16,449 nucleotides of DNA from Ophiosphaerella korrae (Eukaryota > Ascomycota > Dothideomycetes > Pleosporales > Phaeosphaeriaceae), in assembly GCA_028456385.1 (NCBI GenBank), contig JALNQF010000698.1, positions 1-16,449 on the forward strand. Reading direction: 5' to 3'. Under the pieces are notes generated by a model that was not told the origin of the DNA, ran no database searches, and worked only from the letters and a program-made list of their open reading frames with translations. Within the stretch, counting starts at the first letter, position 1, and each line of letters begins with the position of its first letter. Shown piece by piece: positions 1 to 10,429 of this stretch. The translations under genes and the position numbers were made by a program.

Positions 1-2852
1 ATATACCTAGTACTTACTTAGATAGCTTTATCTACTATTTACTCTTTTTAGTTAATTATTAAAACTACCTTATTAAGTTATTTTACGTAAAGTCTACTTT
101 ATATAATAGTAGATCTCTATAACCTAGAACTACGCTAGTAGCTTTTTTACTTATACTAGAGTTACTATAAGATAGCTAATTGTAGCTAACTCTTAATTAA
201 GCCTAGCTAGCTAAAAAGAACTATACTACTAGGAATTAGATCCTACTTTAGCTATAGCGCGCTAGGTAGCCCCTTGAGTTTACTATATTATAGTTCTAGT
301 TAAGGTTTCTAGTGCTCCTTTTTTACTAGTACTAGCGCTAACGTTCTAGAAAGAAATATATACTAAAGAAGAGTAGTTTAACTACCTTATAGGTTATAAA
401 GCTTTAGCTTATACTTACTATATATACCTAGGCAAGGGCGTACTTATACTAGGTATTAAACCTAGGTAGTAGTACTAGGGAAAGAAAAGACTCTCTAAAC
501 CTACGTAAATTACTTATACTTAATTTATAAGAACTAAGTAATAAAGCGCCCTAGACCCTACTAAAACCTTTACTAGCTAGCGCTAAAGATTTAAATCTCT
601 ACAAACTAATAGCTAAACGTACTAACATAGTATATAACTACTATAACTTAGCCTATTATACTATAACTTAGTTATATAAAAAATCTTCTACCCCTTTAAA
701 AGCTAGCCTCTTAAACTAAAATAATACTAGCTTATAACCTATTTATTACTTAAACTAAGTATACTTATAAGATAAAGATATACTATAAATAGTAGACTAT
801 AAATCTAGTAAGAAACTAAAAGAACGCTCTAGAACTACTATACTACAAAAAATCTATAAAATACGCGCTAAAACTAGGTTTCTAGAAAAATAGACCTAGA
901 AACTTACTATACTAACTACTCTAACAAAAAAAGCGCTAAGTAACTTCTTATAATATCTTAAGACTTCTTTATAGAAAGATAAAAGAAAATAAGTAATAGA
1001 CTCTAAATCTTTTATTTAGCTAAGACTACCTATTAAACTTAATTTCTAACCTAATATAATTCCCTAATAAGTACTAGGTGCTTTTTTAGCTAATAGCTCT
1101 ATAATAAACTTAGCTACTCTTAACTAACTTATTATAGAAGAATTTAACCTAGATATAGACTCTACTCCTTTTAACTATAGTAGCCTACTAAGGTATAGAC
1201 TAGTTACTAAGGTCTCTTTTAATAACTAGACTATATTAAATAACTTAATTAATAACGCCTAACTAAATATTAGCTAAGTATTATTACCCTAGCTTACACC
1301 TAAGCTTAAGAACTTAGAAAAGCTAAGAAATAACCTACTATTGTAGTAGAGTATTATAAAGAAAGGAATAGTAAAAAGGGGGTAGGTAGTTACTAGAGAA
1401 ATACGAGTACTAAGGGCTTATAAGGAGGCGAACTATTAAGGAGGGGAGGTAAGAGAAGGTAGCCGATAGGCCCTCAGGTAGTAGGATATAACCTATAGGA
1501 GGGCGAACAATGTTTAGAGTTAGTTTAGCTAATAAAGTTCAAGATCCCTAAGACTAATAAGCCCTTAGGCCCTAAATCTATATTAGGTATATAACCTTAC
1601 AACACTATTAAACGGTATAATTAATAAAGACCTACTACTAGGAATAGTCTTTATATCTTAGGATAAACTTAAGAAATTACTTACTAAGTTTACTAAGCTC
1701 TAACCCTTGTTTTATACTCTATTACTAACTTTATACTAAGGAATTAAAGATAATAAACCTAGTAATTACTTATCTCTTAGAGAGTTTACTCTAGCTAGAA
1801 TAGTATTATACTTAGTAGTTGTAAATATATAGATATAGGACGTAATTAACGTAGTAAATAAATAAAACTAAAAGCTTATAGCTAGAGTAAGTAAAGTAGA
1901 TAAATAACTTTCTTAATAAGATAACTAATTAGCTTAACTCTAAGAACGCCTAGTATAATTACTACTAGACTATAACTATATTATAAAGTAATATAATACT
2001 TTAGGCTAAAGAGCTACTTAGTATAAAGCTCTATAAGAAGAAGCTATAGTAAAATATAACTACTTATATAAAGTAGTAATCTACTAAGAAGACCTAATAG
2101 CTAAATAAACTAAGCTAGAAACCTTTAACTTTAATATACTAGTGTAGAAAGATATAAAACTACTTTATACTAAGATTTTACTATAAGGCTAGTAACTTAG
2201 CTTCTTTAAAAGAGAGTTTAAACCCTAAGTACTAGTAGTAAGCTACTATATCTTTAATAGAGAAGAGTTTACCCTAACTCTCTTCTTAACTAGTATCTAA
2301 GAGCTAGCCTTTAATTTTTACTAGTATAAAGAATAAGAAAACTACTCTATAAAACCTTTATAATTTTTAGGTATAGAATACTATATAGATATTATATCCT
2401 TTATCTAGTTTATATATAATTACTTTATTACTAATAGAAAAAAAGATATTAGCTTATAAACCTAAGCTAACGTTATTATATACTACTATATAGGATTAGC
2501 TTACTTATACCTTACTATCCTAAATAGTATTACTTACTTATACTAAGAAGAATTCGTATATTTTTATATACTTTTATACTAATTTAGTAATATAGACGTA
2601 GTAGGATTAGGAGAAGTACGTTATAAAACCCTAGAAATAGCTAAATTTAGACTAGATTAACTAATCTATAAAACTACCTAGTTAGTATAGGCTACATTCC
2701 TTTCTAAATTTAATAATATTAGCTTTAAACTATAATAGAACTTATAGCTATATAATATCTACGTTTAAAAAAAGCTATAACCTTAGCTTAAAAAAGCTAC
2801 TAGTACTACCCCTAGTATCTATAATAGCTCTACTAATTTTAGAAAAATAATC
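1..2852 (+). pseudogene. Long RIP-decayed reading frame of unknown function
   Basis: I do not recognise this gene. Reading codons that start at positions divisible by 3, the frame stays protein-like from about 460 to about 2850, broken only by TAG and TAA and never by TGA. That is what RIP makes from CAG, CAA and TGG codons. The upstream part (3-460) is weaker and may be leader or a more damaged N-terminus. The part up to about 1370 is rich in Lys, Ser, Thr and Leu codons that would include many Pro and Arg codons before C>T change, suggesting a low-complexity basic N-terminal region. The part from 1641 to 2850 looks like a folded domain: charged, aromatic-rich segments at about 2250-2420 and 2560-2700. 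No zinc knuckle, reverse transcriptase or transposase motif is visible. The frame ends where an inverted repeat begins. It could be the first ORF of a transposon or a captured host gene; both are guesses. Confidence 0.4.
1372..1512. other. G-rich island inside the decayed frame
   Basis: The plus strand here is unusually G-rich for the window, with runs such as aggggg and ggagggg. It holds a short imperfect direct repeat built on aaggaggcgaac (about 1421-1432) and ataggagggcgaac (about 1495-1508). It lies in frame with the surrounding decayed ORF and would encode a Gly/Arg/Glu-rich linker. It has few CpA or TpG sites to mutate, so it may simply have been a poor RIP target. Confidence 0.4.
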
Positions 2853-3016
2853 TCTTATAAGATATAAGCTTAGGAATAAGTAAGAGATAATTATTAATTA
2901 AATAGCTATCTAAGCTAAGCTACTTATATATAGTAGAGTAGCTCGAATAGCTTATATAGCTTACTTACTACTATAAGATTACTTAAATTATATAGAGTAG
3001 AGCTTTAACTTATAAT
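2853..3016 (+). repeat. Left arm of a 165-bp inverted repeat
   Basis: The stretch matches the reverse complement of 4700-4864 almost end to end; for example gcttaggaataagta and agctatctaagctaagctac occur here and inverted in the right arm. Differences are mostly transitions, as RIP would leave, with a few transversions. The outer end reads tcttataag where the partner gives tgttgcaag. Inward of about 3016 the similarity stops. It could be a terminal inverted repeat of a DNA transposon about 2 kb long, or an inverted, truncated piece of the LTR of the copia element to the right. No target duplication was found at the outer ends. Confidence 0.75.
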
Positions 3017-3224
3017 ATACTCTTTAGGTAAGCTATATAGTAGAGCTATTTAATAAGTATTATAGTAGTTATCTAAACTTAGTTAAAAATAACTTTACCT
3101 ATAATTCTATTTATTTTAGGCTTATATATTAGTACTAAGTACTTATATACTATACGTAGTATATTTAGAGTTTTCTTAGCTTTATAAACTCTTTAGTAAC
3201 TATTATTATAGCTATTATAAGTTA

Positions 3225-3348
3225 CTATTTTTAAAGCTTTTAAAGCTTACTTTTTATATTAGTAATTATTATACTAACTTATTCTTATAGAGTAAAGCTA
3301 AGAAAGCTACTTATACTTATATATCTTACTCTTATACTACCTCTAAAG

Positions 3349-3381
<33 letters not shown>

Positions 3382-4440
3382 AAAAAAAGAAAAAGTATAC
3401 TAAAAAGACTCTAGTACTATAGACGCTCTTACTTCTACTTTCTTATACTTTCTCTCTTAAGAAAGTTATAGGTACTCTCTATAAAGAGCCTTACCTCTAC
3501 TACACTTATAGTATATTAGTAGGCTACTCTAATAGGAGCTACTATAACTCTTTTAAAGAGGAGGTTTAGTATTATATATACTATACTACTAGTAGCTATA
3601 GCTACGTTCTTATATAAGTTAATTTAAAAATTTTACTCTAGCTCTTTAATTTACTACTTTAAGAGCTACTCTAGCTCTTTATCTAATATTAGTTAACTAA
3701 CTTATATTATAGCTCTAAAATCGCTTACTATACTACTATTACTCTTATTACTACCTAGGCCTATAAAGCTCTAGAGAGAGAGCTTAAAGCTTTCTAAAAG
3801 ACTTTCTATATACTACTTAGTAAGGTTATAGAAGAGACTCTAAGTCTTTAGACTCTTTTACTACTCTTACCTTAACTTTAACCTACGCCTATACTTACGC
3901 CTACTACTACTACTACTCTTACCTCTACCTATAATCTTACTACTACTATACTCGCTAAGGCTACTATTATAATAAGAGTAGTTACTACTTTACTAGCTAG
4001 GGATACTTAAGCTAAAGAGGCTTTTACGTATTATTTACACTTAAAGGCGCTTTTTAGTAAGTTTATTAATTTTATATTTTAAATAGATACCTTGTTTTAA
4101 GCTTAGCTCTAAGTATTAGCTCTACGCTTTAGTACTTTAATTTAAAGACTTTTTTATAGCTTTATACTCTACTTTTATAATTCTTATAACTTAAGCTTTA
4201 CTTATATATTTTTAAGGTTAAGGTAAGCTTTAAATCTCTTAAATTACTACTCTAGAAAGTACTTAGTTAGGCTATCTACTAGTATCTCGCTTATTAGTAT
4301 ATATAATACTTAAAATAAGCCTCTAGTATACTCTTATCTTAGCTATATATTCTATATATCTATATAACGTAAGCGCATTAATACTCTTTTATTTTTACCT
4401 ATAATAAGTCTAATTATTTACTAATTATTGTAGAAGATAG
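3225..4440 (+). pseudogene. RIP-decayed frame with poly-Thr tract and former Cys cluster
   Basis: Not assigned to a named family. Codons starting at positions divisible by 3 read as protein from about 3225 to about 4440, with TAG/TAA stops only. In order: a basic Ser/Thr/Lys-rich start, ten ACT (Thr) codons followed by five Lys codons at 3351-3395, and a segment at about 3480-3620 with many Tyr codons (TAC/TAT) spaced like a former Cys/His cluster. After that come a helical Leu/Lys/Glu stretch at about 3760-3840, a region at about 3870-3960 that would have been Pro/Thr-rich, and a second Pro/Ser/Arg-like region to about 4440. It lies inside the inverted-repeat unit. The Cys cluster followed by a helical stretch recalls the minus-strand frame in the 3' part of the gypsy element, so it may be a transposon-borne accessory protein of that general kind. 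That link is inference from layout only. Confidence 0.4.
3351..3380 (+). repeat. (ACT)10 microsatellite
   Basis: Ten perfect ACT units, in frame with the decayed ORF around it as a Thr tract and followed directly by an A-rich run encoding Lys. It has no CpA or TpG step, so RIP could not touch it. Confidence 0.95.
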
Positions 4441-4699
4441 TCTAAGTAGCTCCTAGGTCTAATATAAGCTCTTAAAAGAGCCTTTTTAATACTATTACCT
4501 TTTTACTTACGTACTTAAGCGTAAGTAGCTTAGCTTTAGTAGTAGAAGTAGTTACTATAGCTTGTTATACTACCTTCTATATTACTACTCTACTAAAAAG
4601 TATTATAATATAGCTATAAGATAAGTACTACGTTACTAGATTATTAGTAAATAACGCGTCTCTATATATAAGTAGCTTAGTACCTTACTACTTACTATC
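4441..4699. other. No gene seen; possible start of the copia LTR
   Basis: No protein-like frame continues here. The only signal is tgttat at 4563, which could be the TG end of an LTR whose CA end is caaca at 4860-4864. Otherwise I see AT-rich, RIP-mutated sequence without structure. Confidence 0.35.
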
Positions 4700-4864
4700 T
4701 ATCGCAAGTTAGAGCTTTACTCTATACAATTTAGGTAAGCCTATAGTAGTAAGTAAGCTATATAAGCTATTTAAGCTGCTCTACTATATATAAGTAGCTT
4801 AGCTTAGATAGCTCTTTAATTAATAATTATTTCCTACTTATTCCTAAGCTCGTATCTTGCAACA
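4563..4864 (+). repeat. Candidate 5' LTR of the copia element (302 bp)
   Basis: The stretch begins tgtta and ends caaca, the expected TG...CA form with a short terminal inversion once RIP of a final G is allowed for. It lies directly upstream of the copia coding region, and its length is normal for a fungal copia LTR. The partner LTR would lie beyond the right edge of the window, so the call cannot be tested here. The inner part doubles as the right arm of the inverted repeat, which is an alternative explanation for this boundary. Confidence 0.25.
4700..4864 (-). repeat. Right arm of the 165-bp inverted repeat
   Basis: Inverted partner of 2853-3016, with the arms about 1.7 kb apart. The outer end, cttgcaaca at 4856-4864, sits at the junction with the copia leader, so the arm could be the U5 end of the copia LTR or the terminal repeat of an adjoining DNA element. 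This arm keeps more CpA and CpG than the left arm (for example tcgcaag against the inverted left reading), so it is less RIP-mutated. Confidence 0.75.
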
Positions 4865-4944
4865 GTTATAAGCCTAGCGCTAAAAATTACTTAATAGTTT
4901 TATCCTATATACTATAGCAAGAGATTACAAGCTTAGTATACTCC

Positions 4945-4969
4945 TATCTTATCTTATCTTATCTTATCT
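4945..4969 (+). repeat. (TATCT)5 microsatellite
   Basis: Five perfect tandem copies of tatct in the presumed untranslated leader of the copia element. Too short, and without spacers, to be anything but a simple repeat. Confidence 0.95.
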
Positions 4970-6779
4970 ATTACTTAAACACTTACAATATCTTACAGCG
5001 AGATTACTCTACTTAATAAAAGTACTACCCTACTTAACGAGCGCTTATAATAGCTAGTATAGTTTATACAACTCTATTATAACGCTCTCGAGCTAGGTAT
5101 CTAGTAGCTAGTTAATCTAGAAGCTAATAACGTCCCTAATATCTACGCTAACAAACTAGTTTAACCTAAACTAAAGAGCCTAGTAATAGTAGAAGAGGTA
5201 GCTACCTATAAGCTTACAATAGAGAAATACTAGGCTATAAAAGATACTTAGGTATCGCAAATAGTACGCCTTAGAGCTCTAAGCACCTAGGTAAACGCTA
5301 TAGTTAATCTAAGTTATCTAGTAATAGCTAAGATAACTCTACTCGCGAATAACAAAGCTACATTACAAGAGCTCGTCTAAATACTAAAGAGCTTACTAGC
5401 CCTATCTAATACTAGCGCTAGTAACTTTATCTAAGCTTAATACTAAGCCTATCTATAGAAGGCTTGCTAAGGACGACAATTACTAGAGCTCTAGTATAAT
5501 AAGTAGCTACGCCTATATTAGCGTGCAATCGCGTACAATATTATAGAGGTAATAGGCGAGCTCGTAGTATAAGATTTCCTAGAGGCGTTAACGCTAAAGC
5601 TAGCTCTAGACTAGGCTTAGATAATAAGCTAATTAGTAATCTAGAGCTTAGTCCTTAGCTTAAAGGCACTTACGCTAAGGTAAATTAGTAGTATCTACTT
5701 AGCTCTATTATAAGAGTATAAGCTCTAAACTACTAATTAAAGAGCTAGCGTATTTACAACGTTTAGAGGATCTAAGCTAAGCTTAAGCTTAAGTACTAAC
5801 TTAAAATACAACTACCTATATAGCTAAGCTTACTACTAGAAGCTATAAGATTGTAGATAGGTATAAGTAGCGCTTACTAGTAATCTATTTAAAATAGACA
5901 ATAATAGAAAGGCGAAAATATAGGCTTGTTTAGATAAGCCGCGCTTTATAGTAGTTAAAACCTTAGTAACTTAAAAGTAAGCTAGTCCCTTATAGGAACT
6001 AGTTAAAGCTAGCTTAGAGTTAGTTAAATTAAAGGCTCTAGTCTACCTAGGCTAGCTAAACGCAGTACTTATCGACCTAGGTATACTTATCGACTTAGGC
6101 AAACTTATTAAGCTAGTACCTAGAGCCTACTTAACGCTAGATTTTAACACTTACTTACTCTCTAAGAGTACTATACTTAATAATAGAGCTACTCTCTACC
6201 TAGTTAACTTAATAAGTCTTATAAAACTAGGCTCCTTTATAAGAGTAAAAGGCGTAAGCTACGTAGAGGTAAGTATATAAGCGTTTCTAATACTTAGTAA
6301 AAGTACTTAAGTCCTTAAAAATACTCTAAATAGAGCTTATAGTAAGTATATAGAGAATCTTATACTTTATAAAGTAGTAGTAGTTAAAGGATTTTATATT
6401 AATATAGTATCTAAAGCTTAATTATAGTAAGCTAGAGCCTAGTATTAAGGTTTTAACGTAACTCTAAGAGTAGGAACACTAGTAGAGAGTATTGTACTAG
6501 CGACGCTAATACGTAAATATAATCTTACTTTTATTAAATACAAGCTTATTACGTTTTATCTAACTATTATAAGCGTAACTTAAAGTAATTAAGTTAATTA
6601 CTAGCTTAACTTATAGCGTATAATACCTAAAAGTAACTTAAAAGAGCTCTAGTACGCTAGAGCTAGTTATCTTAGACTAGAAGTACTATAAGCGCTAGTA
6701 ACAAGCGCAAGAAACGTGCGTATTAATAGGATAGCGCGTATTAAGTACAAGTATTGCTTAATAGCGTACGCTAAGTAAG

Positions 6780-7480
6780 TTATCTTAAAGTAGCCTAGAA
6801 AGAGAGCTCTATACCTATACTAGTAAGTAGCGTAGGACCTATTTAATATACCTACTAGCTACTTTAGAGAGGTTTAAACTATACTACTTAAGTATAAGTA
6901 TAGTAGTAAGCTTTATACCTACTAGTTATAAAGTAAAACTCTTTAAGAAATAATAAGAGTATTTAAAAGCTTTGTAAAGCTACTACTAACGCGCTATAAG
7001 CTCTATACGTACGTACTCTAGTAAGATAATAAAGTAGTAACGCTCTTATAAAGAGGTAAGATACGCTTCTAGATTTAAGCTAAATAAGAAGAGATTATAA
7101 TTAAGAGCTCTCTAGTATATACGTATAAGCTAAATAGAAGAGCTAAGAGAGCTAGTTAAGAAATAATAACGAAAGTAATTAAGATAAAGATAAGTACTAA
7201 CCTACTAGAAAGGCTCTAGCTAGAGATAGTAGAAGTAGCTATATAGCTATATAATATAAGCCTAAGCTACGCTTATAATATATAAGCTCCTAATATAGTA
7301 CTTAATAGCTAGTTTAGGTAGTACTTTAGATACTATTAGCCTAAGTAAGTAAGAGCTACTATAGTAGACCTTTAGCTAGATTAGAGTAGAGTATACGCTT
7401 ATAGCTACTACATATATCTACTTAATAAGGAGTAAGTAGCTAGGCGTAATAAGAGAGGCTTTAAAATAAGCCCTTAGGGC
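6780..7480 (+). other. Copia integrase core and C-terminal part
   Basis: Within the copia frame. The first catalytic Asp sits in the stretch ending DLFNIPTSYFREV (about 6836-6874) and the second in DNKVV near 7027. The third position, expected as Glu in an N-G-R-A-E-R-A context, now reads AAG (Lys) at 7145-7147, a G>A change. Downstream, LYNISLSYAYN and a GYIRYLVRYRASNIYRI stretch match the copia integrase C-terminal region that deals with sequence like 'G-Y-x-x-N-x-Y-R'. The enzyme would be inactive even if the stops were ignored. Confidence 0.85.
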
Positions 7481-7774
7481 TATATTAGATATCTAGTAAG
7501 ATATAGAGCATCTAATATATATAGGATATAGGTCCTAGAATTAGATTAGGTAATTATAACGCGTAATATAATATTTAATAAGTAGCTCTTCTATAACAAA
7601 AAGAGTAAAGCTTATTAAGAGCTTCTAAAGCTAGAGATTTAAAAACTTATTAACGTGTTATATAAAGACGTAACGCGCAATATAAGAGAGACCTAGGATA
7701 ATATATATAACTAGCTCCGCGAAGTAGCTTAAATCCTAGAAAGCTACTAGCAAGGCAAGTACCTAGAGTAGAAT

Positions 7775-7779
7775 CTAGG
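7775..7779 (+). repeat. Target site duplication, left copy
   Basis: ctagg directly before the 5' LTR of the gypsy element. An identical copy follows the 3' LTR. A 5-bp duplication is the usual size for Ty3/gypsy integrases. Confidence 0.93.
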
Positions 7780-8184
7780 TATTATAGTAGTAACAAGGGA
7801 AACTGAGATAGAACTAATTAGTCTACGCTTCGCTACTAACGAAGTATAGGATAAGCAAGGTAACGACCTATAAGACAATAAGTCTAACTAGGAAGCTAAT
7901 TACAACATAGACACGTAATAAATTCGTAAATTCGCGATCTTAGCAAACACGAAGCAACGAAGCCGCTAAGATATTATTACTATATAGTTAGTAGCAATGC
8001 GCATTATTAGGATAGTATTAGCAATTCAATTATTAACTACGAGTAACAATACAAAGATAGTTGCGAAACATCTTCTATTGTTTATAGCCTATTGCAGATT
8101 ATAACACGAGCTTTTACTATTACCTTACAATCTACTAACACCTATCTAGGCTATTAGGAAGTCGACCCTAGTAAGTTAGTAACA
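7780..8184 (+). repeat. 5' LTR of the gypsy element (405 bp)
   Basis: Matches 14323-14727 base for base in length, with about 26 differences, all but one transitions. It starts tatta (tgtta before a G>A change) and ends taaca. It keeps many CpA and CpG steps, so it is less RIP-mutated than most of the window. A TATA-like tactatatag lies near 7979-7988, but no promoter can be proven. Confidence 0.96.
7937..7972 (+). promoter_or_regulatory. Conserved hairpin in the gypsy LTR
   Basis: An 8-bp perfect stem, atcttagc (7937-7944) with gctaagat (7965-7972), closes a 20-base loop holding the repeated motif cgaagc/cgaag. Both stems are unchanged in the other LTR, and the loop differs at one base only. 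It could act in transcript ends or packaging; the role is unknown. Confidence 0.45.
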
Positions 8185-8245
8185 CCTTGCTAATTTAGTT
8201 ATTGCGAGAAGCGAAGCATAAGTAGCGCACGGTCTAGCTAACACG
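8185..8245 (+). other. 5' leader of the gypsy element; primer site not identified
   Basis: The leader between the LTR end and the presumed gag start. The bases directly after the LTR (ccttgctaatttag) lack the TGG that most tRNA-primed elements carry. RIP may have changed it, or the element may prime another way. Frame 2 is already open here from about 8222, so the leader may be shorter than drawn. Confidence 0.5.
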
Positions 8246-8499
8246 ATAGTAGAAAGTTTAACAAGTAAAGCCCCTAGGAGTAGTTATAAGTTAGATAGTA
8301 CTATATAGGAAACAATTAAGGATCGTATAAATAAACTAATTAACGACAAAGAAGATATAAAGATAGTAATTAAAGTATTAGAAACGTAGAACAAGGAACT
8401 ACAAGATTACTTAAAATAGAATAAAGTACAAATTAAAGCTATTATTAAAGGCTAGAACTAGATAGAGCTAATTACCTAACAACTAGAAATAAGTATAAC

Positions 8500-9060
8500 A
8501 AAGAAACTACCTAAGATACCTATTCTTATAAAGTTTAACAGAATAAAGGAGAAATTAAGACCCTTTATAGCGTTAGCACAACTCTAAATAGATATATAAG
8601 TACTATACTTTGACATAGAAGAAAAGAAGGTAATATATATTAGACTACACCTCAAAGAAGACGCAATAAGATAGTACGAGCCCTACTAGATAGATTACAC
8701 GACGTATTCTCTAATAACCTAAAAGGACAAAACTAAAGCTATTTTTAGAAGCTATAAATACTTTACTAAACGAATAAGAGTAGTATTTAGGGATATAGAT
8801 ATTACCTAATAAGCTAAAGAGAAACTCGAAAGGCTTACACAAAACAAGAGTGTCCTAGAATATATATTATAATTTAAACAACTAAGTTAAAACATAGAAT
8901 AGAATAAATTAGCCCTTATATTACGATTTAAACAAGGACTAAACGCAAAAATTTAATACAAAATAATATATATAGAGAAACCTAGGACACTAGAAGCCCT
9001 AAAATAATAGGTAATCTAAATTAACGACGACCTTTAAGAATAGAAAAAGAACAGGTATAG
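8500..9060 (+). other. Gag (retrotransposon capsid) domain
   Basis: Frame 2. It shows the usual gypsy capsid pattern: an LRPF segment at 8555-8566, a R-x-Y-E-P segment in place of the W-Y-E-P type near 8670-8685, and KAIFRSYKYFTKRIR near 8733-8777. Further on come a VLEYIL...FKQLS...NIE run near 8854-8900 and a hydrophobic ALILRFKQGLNAKI near 8914-8955. Stops replace Gln/Trp. Confidence 0.85.
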
Positions 9061-9148
9061 TAGCTAAACTAGAAACTAGGACACTAGAGACCCTATAATC
9101 CTTAACGTAAACAAGGATAGAAAGAGAAAGAAGAACAAAGACTTTACG

Positions 9149-9259
9149 TGTTTTAACTATAGCAAGAAAGGCTACTACGTAAAAGACTACTAATTAAAGA
9201 AGAAAAAGGATATAGTATATTACAAATATAAGAAACTAGGACACTATATAAAGGAATGC
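9149..9259 (+). other. Two CCHC zinc knuckles, mutated
   Basis: The first knuckle reads CFNYSKKGYYVKDY; restoring Tyr to Cys/His by C>T logic fits the C-x2-C-x4-H-x4-C spacing exactly, so three of four ligands are now Tyr. The second reads YYKYKKLGHYIKEC with the first two Cys now Tyr and the His and last Cys kept. These would have bound the element RNA for packaging. Confidence 0.88.
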
Positions 9260-10429
9260 AAAAGTAAGGACTATAAAAAAGATAAAGAAACTTAGTTAAA
9301 GATAATAGAGAAAAAGAAAGAAATACTATAAGTATAGGCTAAACCTTAGGAAAAGGTAGCTAGGAGCAAAGAAATACAATACGTAATACTCTATTAGACC
9401 TTTTATTACAAAGATAACTACTATATATATCTTTCTAGTAAATAGAGAGTAGGATAGTTCTTATAAAAGAATAGAGTAGTAGTAATAAAAGAAAGAATAA
9501 AAGTATAGCTAGAAGAAATAGTATATATAATAGACCTACTAATAGAAGACTTAAAAAGGGAAGAGCCCTAGACTCTATTAATCTAGGCTAAAGGACTAGT
9601 ACTAGATAAAGAGACTACTATAGCTTCTTCTAAAGGACTATAAGAAAGTAAAAGACAAGTTAGTATAAGAGGTATAGAGTACGCCTAGCTAGATATATAT
9701 AGCTATAATAGCTATACAACAATAGATATAGAGGAACAAAACAAAGAATAAAAATTTGTTTAGAAATACTTACTAGTTATAAGTATAGAGAAAGTGTACA
9801 ACGACTAGAAAGAACGCAATTCTAAAGAAATAAAGTTTACACTATTTTAAGAATAGATAAAGTAATATATAGTTATAGTAGGAAGGATACTTATACAAAA
9901 GGAATAGTAGTACCTTATAAGAAAAACGCAATAGATTAACAAAGCCTATATACTATAAATACTAATAGTATACTACGTCCTAACAAATATAAGACCTAGA
10001 ATAGATAGTTACTAGGAAGGGGATAACAAAATAATAAACCTAAAACATCTAGCCTATTTTAAAGTATTATAGACATTATACCTAGAAAAGAATTGTATAA
10101 TATACAGAAACTCTAAAGTAAATAATAAAGTATAGCTTACAAGAAAAAGAGGCTATAACTATACAAGAGTAATTCTAGTAGAAGATATCTAAGGATAAGA
10201 AATAATACTAGAAGAAAGTTACGTAGTAATAAAGCCTAGACTAAAACTACCTAAGAAATACGTCTAAGGAAGACTATAGTATAAATACAAGTATAATAAA
10301 TATCTAAAACATAAAGAATATAAACTTAAAACAGGGCTATAGCCTTAAGAAGATAGACAATTTATAAAAATACTAAAGTAAGAAAGGCTAGAAGGTATAA
10401 GAGGCCTATATATTACGAAGATAGGCACT

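Larger units (their letters stand above)
4982..7779 (+). pseudogene. Copia gag-protease-integrase, 5' part of a split, RIP-killed gag-pol
   Basis: Frame 2 reads as protein from about 4982 to the insertion point. Gag-like helical sequence covers about 4982-5800 and a possible degraded zinc knuckle lies near 5803-5856. An aspartic protease region follows near 6041-6420, where VLIDLG and LIDLGK (6068-6103) probably derive from a D-S/T-G site; it then shows the VKGVSYVEV stretch typical of this region. A GAG-pre-integrase segment is at about 6425-6560 (LRVGTLVESIVLATL). Then come a Cys-pair zinc site (former CxxC at 6746-6757) and the integrase core to about 7480. Stops are TAG/TAA at former Gln/Trp codons. 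No ATG survives that I could defend as the start; the left limit is only where the frame becomes readable. The frame is cut at codon bases 7778-7779 by the gypsy insertion and continues at 14733. Confidence 0.85.

Noticed and set aside
2853..3100. Continuation of the left frame into the inverted repeat and on to the Thr-tract frame, as one protein
   Set aside because: Both frames share phase, but between 2853 and about 3220 the reading is dense in stops and not protein-like, and the inverted repeat explains the boundary better.
4945..4969. Possible CRISPR-like or regulatory tandem repeat
   Set aside because: Five contiguous 5-base units without spacers; a plain microsatellite.
8185..8200. 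Self-priming (Tf1-like) site: ttgctaa at 8188-8194 is complementary to ttagcaa in the LTR near 7940
   Set aside because: Only 7 bases pair, the same 7-mer occurs elsewhere in the LTR, and the transcript start is unknown. Chance is likely.
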